The position numbers and the translations under genes were made by a program. From IMG/VR virus record IMGVR_UViG_3300018481_000042, positions 1 through 37,199 of that record: a stretch of 37,199 nucleotides of DNA. One strand, given 5' to 3'. Below, one piece after another: positions 5,355 through 12,977 of the stretch (position 1 is its first letter; the number at the start of each line of letters is the position of its first letter). This DNA is from a virus. The notes beneath the pieces were generated by a model. It searched no databases, was not told the DNA's origin, and worked only from the letters and a program-made list of their open reading frames with translations.

Positions 5355-7121
5355 CTACTGGGCGTAGCCCTGTCGCCGCTCTTCGTCATAGCGCTTGATG
5401 CGCGCCTGCTCTTCAGCAGACAACCTGCGCCGTCTGATTTGGGCAATCAGCTTGTCCGCTTCCGCGCGCGAGATGAAGCCAGCCTTGAACCGCCCCTCAA
5501 TGCGCCCCTCCTCCGTACCGATGGCAAGGCCCTTGAGAAACTCGGCTACGCCATCCGGAGCCTCTGCGTCTGGTAGAGGCGCAGGGTTCGACAGGGACCG
5601 TGGCTGAGGCCTGCCCGGATCATTTCCAAAGCCGCCGCCTGCACCAGTTGGGTTCGGCGCTTTCACAACGATGCGCGTGGTGTAGCCAACGCCGCGCTGA
5701 TAGTTGTGCTCGACCTCTTCAGCCGTATAGGTGCCATTGATGCCGGGCCTCGCACCCATGATTGTGATGGTTGAGTCAGCCTTCGCGCGCGGGTCGCCGT
5801 TAATCAGGCACCAGCCGGTGCCCTTCTCCCACTTGCTTTGCTCTGCGTTGCCCTCAACCTTCTGCCCGGCAACGTTCTTATCGACTTCCGACGCCAGCGT
5901 GAACGCCGTCGCCAAAGCTTGACCGTACGGGAATTGCGCTTCGATGGATTCCTTGGTCTGCTTCCACACGCCCTCGTCAAGGTCGAAGTAGCGCGACGCC
6001 GCCGAGCCGTACTCCGGACGCGAGATGAATGGCTTGATGCGCCAACCTATCAGGTTGACGCCCCAGATTGCTTCGATGTTCGGCATCTTCTCGCCATCGG
6101 CGTTGACGCCCTCGTTCTTGCCGACAATGGTCGCGATGTTGCCTTTGATTTTGAAGTGACCGCCAAGCTCGCGCGCGATCTTCTCGCCCCACGCCTGTAC
6201 GCTTTCGTTCTGGATGTTCCAGTAATTGCGCCTGACCGCCATCATCTTGGGCGAGAGCTTGATGGTCATACCGGCCTTGCCAAAGAACTTCGTTGCGGCT
6301 TCTTGCAGCGAAATCTTGCCCTCGCTGAACGTGCCGGGCGCGTCAGGCGGTGCGTTCTTGTCGCCGATTTGCGATGTCACGAAACCTTCCGGCGATATGG
6401 GCGGGTCCGCCGCAGCTGCAGCCTGCGCCGCCGCTGCGATGGCCTCTGGCGATCCGGGCTTTGGCGTTGGCGTGCCGCCCCCCACGCCTGAGCCAATGGT
6501 TGCGCCTAGCGCCGCTCCCGCAGCCGCTCCAATCGGTCCGCCAATGGCCCCGGCCACAGCGCCGAGCGCCCCGCCGACGAGCTTCCCTGCAAGACTACCT
6601 CCAGCTGCTCCGGCCAGATCGGGCGCAGCGCCGCCCTCGTCCGTCGCCGCTTCCGAGTCCCGCTTCTTGCCCTCGCCGACCGAGTCGCTCTGCTGCTCCT
6701 TGGCTGTACCCTTGGGCGAGCCGCCTTCGCACTCAAGCCAAAGCCTGCGACCGCCACCCTTCCGACCGAAGCCGGACTCGCAATTCGCGAGGTGGCCGTC
6801 AAAGACCTCCTCCGCGCCGGGACCGCCCCACGTGGCTTCGTTGTAGCTGCCCATCTTGAACGCATCCATTGACGCGCCGACGTTGATGACGCGCGGCCCT
6901 TCATGGTGCCAGCCCATCACCACCTGAATGCGCGCGGAGTCGCCCGGAATGATTAGCTCGGCATTGCGGTCGTCCAGCTCGATGTTGCAGCGATCCTGCG
7001 CGCCCATCACGCTGATGACCTGTACCGAAATCAGGTACGGCGAGAACCGCGACGTGAGGTCTTTGCCCGCAACAAGGATTTTGACATACGCGTAGCGGCG
7101 CGGGCCTTGATGCTCAGGCAT
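5355..7121 (-). CDS. D: Late-control protein D-like tail hub (gpD)
   Basis: A 588-aa homologue of P2 gpD, a phage VgrG/gp27-type protein at the tail tip. The N-terminus (AYVKILVAGKDLTSRFSPYL, then SVQV and CNIELDDRN) and the C-terminal ARPGINGTYTAEEVEHNYQRG with TTRIVVKAP fit the family. The 8-nt overlap with gpX (ATGCCTGA) repeats the P2 order X-D. It is about 200 residues longer than P2 gpD (about 390). The extra length includes a charged spacer (about 135-165), a Gly/Ala zipper-like segment (about 170-214, repeated GxxxG) and a Pro/Ala linker. The C-terminal 70 residues (FLKGLAIGTEEGRIEGRFKA, then RRRRLSAEEQARIKRYDEER) form a charged helix not seen in P2. In P2 this protein was named from its effect on late transcription; the tail role is the likely one here. 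Confidence 0.9.
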   Translation of the reverse strand: MPEHQGPRRYAYVKILVAGKDLTSRFSPYLISVQVISVMGAQDRCNIELDDRNAELIIPGDSARIQVVMGWHHEGPRVINVGASMDAFKMGSYNEATWGGPGAEEVFDGHLANCESGFGRKGGGRRLWLECEGGSPKGTAKEQQSDSVGEGKKRDSEAATDEGGAAPDLAGAAGGSLAGKLVGGALGAVAGAIGGPIGAAAGAALGATIGSGVGGGTPTPKPGSPEAIAAAAQAAAAADPPISPEGFVTSQIGDKNAPPDAPGTFSEGKISLQEAATKFFGKAGMTIKLSPKMMAVRRNYWNIQNESVQAWGEKIARELGGHFKIKGNIATIVGKNEGVNADGEKMPNIEAIWGVNLIGWRIKPFISRPEYGSAASRYFDLDEGVWKQTKESIEAQFPYGQALATAFTLASEVDKNVAGQKVEGNAEQSKWEKGTGWCLINGDPRAKADSTITIMGARPGINGTYTAEEVEHNYQRGVGYTTRIVVKAPNPTGAGGGFGNDPGRPQPRSLSNPAPLPDAEAPDGVAEFLKGLAIGTEEGRIEGRFKAGFISRAEADKLIAQIRRRRLSAEEQARIKRYDEERRQGYAQ

Positions 7122-7407
7122 CGTCGGTACCTTGCGTCATGTCTCCTTCAGGCGTCTTGCCCCACAGCACCACGCCCTCCTTGGTCTGCGGCGCGCCGCG
7201 CAACACCTCGTAGTCTATCGGTACCCGCACCTGCGTGCCGACAGGAAGGAATGGAGAGTAGCGGTGCACCTTGGCAAGGTGTGGATTATGGTCGAGGAAA
7301 ATCTCAACCATGCCGCGCGCGCGGTTGCGGTATCGCCGCCAGATAATCTGGTCGACGGTGATGCGGTCCGACATGACGGTGACGAGGTCGTAACTGCTGA
7401 TTGGCAT
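7114..7407 (-). CDS. X: Tail protein X (LysM-like)
   Basis: A 97-aa protein in the P2 gpX position, between gpU and gpD. The pattern fits the small gpX/LysM-like fold: a conserved start (YDLVTVMSDRITVDQIIWRR), RARGMVEIFLDHNPHLA, then PVGTQVRVPID. The first-residue pattern MSDRITVDQIIWRRYRNR corresponds to the GDTVDLICWRHYG-type core of gpX. It probably sits at the tail tip or baseplate, and a peptidoglycan-contact role is likely by fold but not shown. Ten residues at the N-terminus precede the core. The stop overlaps the gpD start. Confidence 0.88.
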   Translation of the reverse strand: MPISSYDLVTVMSDRITVDQIIWRRYRNRARGMVEIFLDHNPHLAKVHRYSPFLPVGTQVRVPIDYEVLRGAPQTKEGVVLWGKTPEGDMTQGTDDA

Positions 7408-7422
7408 TTCGAGCCCCCTGAT

Positions 7423-7995
7423 TTAGGCGCTGCTGCCGCCGCCGCTGCCCATTGCGCCAGAACTCCAGAGCTGAGTCTGGTACTCCGCAGGGTCGTTCGG
7501 AATCGGCACGCGCTGAAACACCGCCTCGAAGTCGATCATCTGGCCGATGCCGTCCTGAGCGATGTGCGAATGCGCGCGTTGCAGCGTCTCAATGATGAAC
7601 CAGCCAAAATGCCAGCCATCGCCCCGCACCAGAATGTGCGCCTGCCCAAGCCTGCGCATGTTGTCGAGGACGTCGAGGTGAAACAGTCCTCCGCTGGAAA
7701 TCATGTCGCCGGTGTTTTCCTCCAGCAACCCATCCCCGCCCAACCGTGAAGAGGGGCCGAGCACCGGGTTGCCTATGCTGCGCTGGCGCATGTGTCGCGC
7801 GAAGAAGTGAGGAAACACCTTGCCCTTGAGCGTCAGCGTCTCGTCGCCTTCGCCTACCCATTCTCGGTAGAGTGCTGCCCCGGCTATCTCCTTTTTGGCC
7901 CAATCTGCCTGCGTGTGGTGCGACATCTCGCCGAGACTGAGCGGGTAAACCTGAAACTGCACCGGTCCCCACTGAAACAGAACCCAGTTCGCCAT
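7423..7995 (-). CDS. U: Tail protein U
   Basis: A 190-aa homologue of P2 gpU: the start MANWVLFQWGPVQFQVYPLS, the SHHTQADWAKKEIAGAALYREWVGEGDE block, and VLDNMRRLGQAHILVRGDG followed by GWFIIETLQ. In P2-like phages gpU is a baseplate or tail-tip component needed with X and D to complete the tail. A Gly/Ser tail ends the protein. It lies immediately downstream of a small unknown gene whose end carries GAGG and a double stop just before this ATG, so it is translationally coupled. Confidence 0.93.
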   Translation of the reverse strand: MANWVLFQWGPVQFQVYPLSLGEMSHHTQADWAKKEIAGAALYREWVGEGDETLTLKGKVFPHFFARHMRQRSIGNPVLGPSSRLGGDGLLEENTGDMISSGGLFHLDVLDNMRRLGQAHILVRGDGWHFGWFIIETLQRAHSHIAQDGIGQMIDFEAVFQRVPIPNDPAEYQTQLWSSGAMGSGGGSSA

Positions 7996-7998
7996 TCA

Positions 7999-8202
7999 TC
8001 ATTCCTCTCTGAATTCGTCCCAATCGCTGGCTGGTCCGGTGATGGCGCGCCAGTGCAGGGTCCTGCGCTGGTCGTCTTCGCCGCTGGCTGAATGCTGGAA
8101 GATGCGCAGGCACTCCAGCATGTCGCCGCGAAAGAACTCGGCGATTATCGTTATCCCGCAGTAGTCAACCCGGTAGGTGACCACCCACGGTTCTTCACTC
8201 AC
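7999..8202 (-). CDS. Small hypothetical protein between T and U
   Basis: A 67-aa protein starting at GTG (8202), overlapping the tape-measure stop by the GTGA pattern. The sequence begins MSEEPWVVTYRVDYCGITII, continues AEFFRGDMLECLRIF and ends with a polar, Trp-containing tail. It has a beta-beta-alpha look with no membrane segment and no family I recognise. No gene of this kind lies between T and U in P2. Its conservation with the tail operon is implied by tight coupling on both sides. Confidence 0.68.
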   Translation of the reverse strand: MSEEPWVVTYRVDYCGITIIAEFFRGDMLECLRIFQHSASGEDDQRRTLHWRAITGPASDWDEFREE

Positions 8203-11200
8203 GCAGCCATCGTGTCCGAGTCTGCGTGACTGTTGTTACCGGCGTTGCGCATTTCCCTGTTCATGTCAGCCATCATCGACCGGCGTGCGAACTGGTAATC
8301 CGTCTTGTCTACCTTGAAGCGAACGTTGACCTCGCGCTGTCGCCTCTCGTTGTAAAGCTCTGCAGTGTCGAGCGCGTCGCCGGTTCTGCTGGCGTCGCGC
8401 TGGTTTGCGGCAGGCGGTCCCGTTGGTGCCGCTGGCGCTGGCGCTTCCGCAGGCGCTGTCCTCGGACGCGCCCTGAGAAGCGGGCTGGCCTCGTAAGCCT
8501 TTTCCCTCTCCACCTTCTTTTCTTCCGGCGTCGCCTCAACCACTGTCGATGGCGTCTCCTTGCCCTTGCGCGCTGCAATCTGCCTTTTGCGTGCCTCCGC
8601 CACCTGCTGAGGCGTCATCATGCGACGCAAGCCGCGCGCCACGGCTTCGCGTTCGTGCGCCGGTCCAGAGTATGCTCCGAGCCCCTGACCGACGACGCCC
8701 GCCGCGCCGGTGATACCTGCGTGTATCTTGCGCGGGTCGTCCATGTACTGCGTGCCAGTGCCGCCAGCGCCTGCGGCTGCGCTCTCTTCAAGGAATTTCA
8801 CTCGGCGCGGGTCATCAAGCGCGAGAATCTTTCCGGTCTTCGGGTCGATCACATCAAAGTCTGCGGCCTTACCTTGGTTGTGTCGCAGTGAACCAACCCT
8901 GCCCGGAGCCCCTTCCATGCGCTGTCCGCCGGAAGTAACGCGCACGCCGACGCCGGATGCTTCGGCGGCATATTCGAGCGCCTCGCGCAGCTGCGGGTCG
9001 AGCGCGCCCTTACGAACAGCGGCGACGCGTCCTTGCGCCTCAGTAACGCCACCGCCCTCGCCCGGAGCAGCCGGACCGGTTTGCTGGTTCGGGTCAATCG
9101 AAGCGCTCTGCACCCTGCCGCGCTCCGGGCCGACGCCAGCGGTGCCTCCGGGGATTCCGGCGCGGTTGCCGATGCCAGTGTTGCGTGCGCCGTACCACGC
9201 GCCCCAGCCGTGTTTGCTCGCGTGCTTGAGCGCAAAGTCGATTGTCGCTTTCTCGTTCTTTGGATCGCGCGGATCGAGCCCGGTCGCCCTCTGAAAGTCG
9301 TTACCGAGACCGCCGCCCATATACATCTGGAAAGCGCCCCAGCTATCCTCGCGCCCGTTGAAGCTACCCTTGCCCGTTCGCGGCACCGACGACTGAAACG
9401 TGCCAAGGCCTTCCGACTTCGCGACTGCGACCGCTGTGTCCGGGTCAATGCCGTACTTTGCTGCCGTCTCGCGAATGTGCTGCTCCATGCCGCGCGGGTC
9501 TTCGCCTTTGCCGACCCTGCCACGCGCTGCACCAACACCGGGCGTGCCCGGCAGCTGCCGACCGGCTGGTCCGTAGCCGGTGCCCTGACCGGTGCCCGGA
9601 CGGGCAGACGGCCCCGCTGGCGAGAATTGCGAACCACCGCCTCCACCGCCCCCACCGCCACCGCCGTCGCTTCCTACGCGCCCGCTCGGGTGATAGCTGG
9701 CCTTCAGGTAGCGGGCGTCCATCGACGTGCCGTACTGCTGCTGGCCTTCCTCAATGGCGTCGTCCGGGTCCCTGTAGCGCCCCATCCGGCTTGCGAGCGT
9801 GTTCTCGCCGCCCGAGCCGCCGGGCCTGTCACGCTGCCACGGCGCAGGCTCCTTGAGGTCTTCGATGCCGAGCGCGTCGCGCAGCTGGCTGCGCAGCGGA
9901 TGTCCCTCGCGTTGGGAGTCGTTCTTCATGGCTCTGGCGGCGTCTATTGCCATGCCAGCCGGGCCGCGAAGCATCCTCGGCCCCGGTGTCGTCTTGCCGG
10001 TGTCGATGGCGTTGTAGATGCCCTTCGCTCTGTCAAAGTAGCTCTGGTCGTCCGCCGCCAGCTGGAAGTAAGCCTGCTGTCCGTCTCGCTCGAACCCGAC
10101 ATTGCCGTCTGAGGCTCTGATGAACCGTGCGCCGCCGCGCTCGTCGCCTTCGAGGCTCTGCCGATGCAAAAGCTCCTGCGGCGCGCGCGGCTGTTCTTGC
10201 ACTCGCGGTGCGATGTTAGTCGGGTCCGGCGCGTCCACAGCGCCGGGACGCTTGATGAAATCGCGAGCCGTCTTGTAGAACGGGATGGAGTTCTCCGGCT
10301 TGCGAAGCCTCTCTTTCTCCTCCTTCGTATACAATTCCGGCATCGCGCCGCCTCGGAGAAGCGCGTTCCACCCCTTGCGCGCGAAGACAAGCAAGTGGTT
10401 CATGAAATCGAGTTGCTCATTGAGAGCTGCGAGCGCTCTCGTCAGACCAAGGTCTGCAAGCAGCCCACCGAAATTTGTCATCAGGTCTGAAAGCTGCGTG
10501 CCGAGCATATCAAGCTCGTGCATCACGCCTTCGGCTCTGTTCTCCGCAGCCTTCTCACCGCCTTGGTATCCTCGGGCGCGCTTGACGTTGTCGCCAATTT
10601 CATACCAGCCCGCCGCGACCGCGCGTGTAGCGATGGCCTCTCTGTTGCTCAGAGAGTTCATGATGCGCATCTGCTGCTCTGGGCTTTTCTCGCTCATGAG
10701 CCTGACCCACTCGCCGACCGGGTCAACAGACGCCTGAAGATGCTTCTTCAGTTCGCCGCCCTTGCCCCAGCCCATCAGGCTGGCCATCTGGTCGCCGCCG
10801 AGCTTGTCCATCAGGCTGGTGAACACTTGCGCAGCTTCGCCAGAATTGCCGAGCACATCCTTCATCTTGCCAATGATCGCCATCGACCGTTGCAAGCCGT
10901 CTACGCCTTCATAGCCCCACCCCGCCATTTGCCCGGTCATCTTGTTCAGGTACGGCGCGATTTCCTTCATGTTGAGACTGAGCTTGTTCGTTCCGAACGA
11001 GAGCGCTTGCATCACGTCCCGGCCCTGCTCCATCGGGATGTTCAGGTTGCGCATGGCGTCGGCGGTGACTTCGCCCATCGTAACAATCGGCGTGTTCATG
11101 CCGTACGCGAACTTGGCGATGTCGCCCATGTGCTTGATGGTGTCGTCTGCTGACGCACCGAGCTTGTCCTGAAATTGCTGGAACGCCTGCTGCGTATCCA

Positions 11201-11744
11201 TCAGCGCGTTGCCGCTCTCGCGCGAGACCCTCTGAATAGAAGTGCCGAGCTTTTCCATTGCGGCTTGATTGACGCCCATCTGATTCTGCCAGACGCGCAT
11301 GCTGTCATCGAACTTCGCGAACTGCTCAAAGGACTGCACCGCGATGTCGACGGCCTTGCTGAGCGACATGTAGCTGGCCGCCATCGCGCCAATGCCAGCT
11401 GCGGCAGGACCGAACATTCGGGTCAGACCCGCTATAGCGCCCGTCTGTCGTGTGGCAGCGGCGGTGCCACGGTTGGCCCACGCCACCTGCATCGCGCCGC
11501 CCATCGCGACCTGCTGGTTGGCCTGCTGAAACGCACGCACCTGTGGGAGGTGCACGTTTCTGTAGTGGTCTCTGGTCATGCCCAAGTTGCGGGCAGACCG
11601 CGCCATCATGCGCTCATCGCTTCTGCGGATAGCGTCCTGAGCAGCCTGACTCAGCTGCTCAACGTTGCGGATAGCGCTGCGCGTACCGGCGGCGGTGTTA
11701 TCGACCGCGTTGATGCGTATGGTGGTGTCGTGGGTGTCTGACAT
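8199..11744 (-). CDS. T: Tape-measure protein with two cell-wall hydrolase domains
   Basis: A 1,181-aa tail length ruler. N-terminal half: coiled-coil, a hydrophobic segment (about 105-135, MFGPAAAGIGAMAASYMSLS) and a P2/Mu-type tape-measure core (DDSMRVWQNQMGV, IQRVSRESGNALMDTQQAFQ). The C-terminal third holds two enzymatic-looking domains after Gly/Pro-rich linkers. About 750-855 is a lysozyme/transglycosylase-like domain with Glu778 in AVAKSEGLGTF, SWGAFQMYMGGGLGNDF and GWGAWYGARNTG. About 912-1012 is an M15-like peptidase domain with H955-NQGKAA-D962 (H-x6-D zinc motif) and a later His in KIHAGI. Both would help the tail tube cross the cell wall. The gene starts in TAATG overlap with the chaperone and ends in GTGA overlap. 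A basic C-terminus follows. Confidence 0.93.
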   Translation of the reverse strand: MSDTHDTTIRINAVDNTAAGTRSAIRNVEQLSQAAQDAIRRSDERMMARSARNLGMTRDHYRNVHLPQVRAFQQANQQVAMGGAMQVAWANRGTAAATRQTGAIAGLTRMFGPAAAGIGAMAASYMSLSKAVDIAVQSFEQFAKFDDSMRVWQNQMGVNQAAMEKLGTSIQRVSRESGNALMDTQQAFQQFQDKLGASADDTIKHMGDIAKFAYGMNTPIVTMGEVTADAMRNLNIPMEQGRDVMQALSFGTNKLSLNMKEIAPYLNKMTGQMAGWGYEGVDGLQRSMAIIGKMKDVLGNSGEAAQVFTSLMDKLGGDQMASLMGWGKGGELKKHLQASVDPVGEWVRLMSEKSPEQQMRIMNSLSNREAIATRAVAAGWYEIGDNVKRARGYQGGEKAAENRAEGVMHELDMLGTQLSDLMTNFGGLLADLGLTRALAALNEQLDFMNHLLVFARKGWNALLRGGAMPELYTKEEKERLRKPENSIPFYKTARDFIKRPGAVDAPDPTNIAPRVQEQPRAPQELLHRQSLEGDERGGARFIRASDGNVGFERDGQQAYFQLAADDQSYFDRAKGIYNAIDTGKTTPGPRMLRGPAGMAIDAARAMKNDSQREGHPLRSQLRDALGIEDLKEPAPWQRDRPGGSGGENTLASRMGRYRDPDDAIEEGQQQYGTSMDARYLKASYHPSGRVGSDGGGGGGGGGGGSQFSPAGPSARPGTGQGTGYGPAGRQLPGTPGVGAARGRVGKGEDPRGMEQHIRETAAKYGIDPDTAVAVAKSEGLGTFQSSVPRTGKGSFNGREDSWGAFQMYMGGGLGNDFQRATGLDPRDPKNEKATIDFALKHASKHGWGAWYGARNTGIGNRAGIPGGTAGVGPERGRVQSASIDPNQQTGPAAPGEGGGVTEAQGRVAAVRKGALDPQLREALEYAAEASGVGVRVTSGGQRMEGAPGRVGSLRHNQGKAADFDVIDPKTGKILALDDPRRVKFLEESAAAGAGGTGTQYMDDPRKIHAGITGAAGVVGQGLGAYSGPAHEREAVARGLRRMMTPQQVAEARKRQIAARKGKETPSTVVEATPEEKKVEREKAYEASPLLRARPRTAPAEAPAPAAPTGPPAANQRDASRTGDALDTAELYNERRQREVNVRFKVDKTDYQFARRSMMADMNREMRNAGNNSHADSDTMAA

Positions 11745-12184
11745 TATGGCTCTTCGCTCATGTCAAATCCGGGCTGGTTGTCGAACGGCAAGGGGTCGCC
11801 CGGTCCCTGCATTCCTTGCGGCGGATAACCACCGCTGCCGTTTGTCGTGGCGCGCTCTTGCGGTTGTTCTTGGGGTTGCGGCCCCGTCTTTTGCGGGACA
11901 ACAGCGTTGGTGATGTCTTCGCGTATCTGCGGCGTGAGCAGCGTCATGAACGCCTCCAGCACCCGGTCCGTGTCCGGATAGCGAAGCTCGCGAATGACAG
12001 CCTCCTCGACGCCAGCGAAGTCGATCAGAAGCTCCAGCATCGTCTTGTAGTGACCTTCATTCCACAGCAGCGTGTGGCCGAACTTCATGGGCGAGAGGGT
12101 GATGCTCTCAATCCTCCTGCCCAAGACGTCAAACGGCAGATACAGCTGGATTGTGCGTCCGCCGTTTTTATCGTGAACGATCAT
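11744..12184 (-). CDS. E: Tail assembly chaperone (P2 gpE / Mu gp41-like)
   Basis: A 146-aa protein directly upstream of the tape measure. It begins RTIQLYLPFDVLGRRIESITLS, followed by KFGHTLLWNEGHYKTML, FAGVEEAVIRELRYPDTDRVLEAFMTLL. This matches the Mu gp41/P2 E-type chaperone layout (a small beta part, then G....L..L...D). Such chaperones bind the tape measure during tail assembly. In many phages a -1 frameshift extends them; here I found no second downstream frame. A Pro/Gln/Gly-rich tail (residues about 100-146) follows the fold instead. Its TAA overlaps the tape-measure ATG (TAATG). Confidence 0.82.
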   Translation of the reverse strand: MIVHDKNGGRTIQLYLPFDVLGRRIESITLSPMKFGHTLLWNEGHYKTMLELLIDFAGVEEAVIRELRYPDTDRVLEAFMTLLTPQIREDITNAVVPQKTGPQPQEQPQERATTNGSGGYPPQGMQGPGDPLPFDNQPGFDMSEEP

Positions 12185-12345
12185 TTGTGATACCAGATTG
12201 CGATGACCGCCTCGCCGCGCTCGTTGCGCTGGTCAACGAACTCAACATCTTCGGCAGTGCGACCCGCGCCGTCTTGGTCCGCCACGACGACGCGCTTGTT
12301 CTGGTCATGCCGCTGGAGCGCGGCAATCAGCTCGGCGACCGTCAC
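12181..12345 (-). CDS. Small (54-aa) protein between tail tube and chaperone
   Basis: Translation of the minus strand from GTG at 12345 gives VTVAELIAALQRHDQNKRVV followed by VADQDGAGRTAEDVEFVD and QRNERGEAVIAIWYHK, then TGA. Both ends are coupled: the start overlaps the tail-tube stop (GTGA) and the stop overlaps the next ATG (ATGA at 12181-12184). The pattern LIxALxxxxxxxxVxVxDxDG is shared by many small proteins of phages and bacteria with unknown function. The real N-terminal residue would be Met from GTG. There is no membrane segment. Confidence 0.78.
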   Translation of the reverse strand: MTVAELIAALQRHDQNKRVVVADQDGAGRTAEDVEFVDQRNERGEAVIAIWYHK

Positions 12346-12914
12346 GGGATCGCCAGCGTGCGAACCATGTCGGCGTTGATGTTCTGACCGCCGATGATGA
12401 GGTCGGACGTGAAGAAGTCCCAGCCGTAGATCGGCTCCGGGTCCTCACCGATGTCTCGTTGCATGGCCAGAGAATAAGAGGTGATGCTCTTAATGCTGTA
12501 CTCGTGTGACATCAGGTTGCCGCGCGAGAACGCCGTGGGATTGACGCGACCAAGCCTCCCCTGAATTCGCGCGATGGCCTGCAGCGCGATGGACGTGCGC
12601 CGGTCGCGAATCATGCCGTAAATCGTGAAGCGGTGATATTCCGAGCTGTTCTGGCCCAGAAACTTCATGATGTCCGGGTCCCAGCCAGCAAGGTTGAACG
12701 TCGCCTCCAGCCGGTTGATGTGCGTCGGCACCTCAATGGCAATCGGCGCGCCAGCTGGCGTGTGCTCGGCGTAGTTCTCTTCCATCGTCGGCAGCTTCAC
12801 TTCCTGCAAGACGAGGTGCGTGGAGACGCCGGGCATTCCCCCTTCGGCTCCGACAGTGTTGCCGCAAATCACGTTTGCGCCTTCCATCACGTAAACCGTA
12901 CCTGTAGCAGCCAT
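12342..12914 (-). CDS. FII: Tail tube protein FII
   Basis: A 190-aa homologue of the P2 major tail tube protein: VYVMEGANVICGNTV, then STHLVLQEVKLPTMEENYAE, TPAGAPIAIEVPTHINRLEATF and NLAGWDPDIMKFLG are near-diagnostic. It polymerises as rings to form the tube through which DNA is ejected. The C-terminus (YGWDFFTSDLIIGGQNINAD) is also typical. An AGGAAG ribosome binding site precedes the ATG. A GC-rich hairpin lies in the gap before it, possibly setting mRNA levels between sheath and tube. Confidence 0.95.
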   Translation of the reverse strand: MAATGTVYVMEGANVICGNTVGAEGGMPGVSTHLVLQEVKLPTMEENYAEHTPAGAPIAIEVPTHINRLEATFNLAGWDPDIMKFLGQNSSEYHRFTIYGMIRDRRTSIALQAIARIQGRLGRVNPTAFSRGNLMSHEYSIKSITSYSLAMQRDIGEDPEPIYGWDFFTSDLIIGGQNINADMVRTLAIP

Positions 12915-12949
12915 GTGTTACTTCCTTTTTTGTCTGAGAAGGATGGGTG

Positions 12950-12967
12950 GGCGGGCCGAAGCCCGCC
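12950..12967 (-). promoter_or_regulatory. GC hairpin with TTCG loop between sheath and tube genes
   Basis: On the minus strand GGCGGGC pairs with GCCCGCC across a TTCG tetraloop, 7 bp, about 10 nt after the sheath stop. No U-run follows, so it is not a standard terminator. It could be a processing or stability element between two abundantly made tail proteins. Confidence 0.5.
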
Positions 12968-12977
12968 GTTGTTTGGT

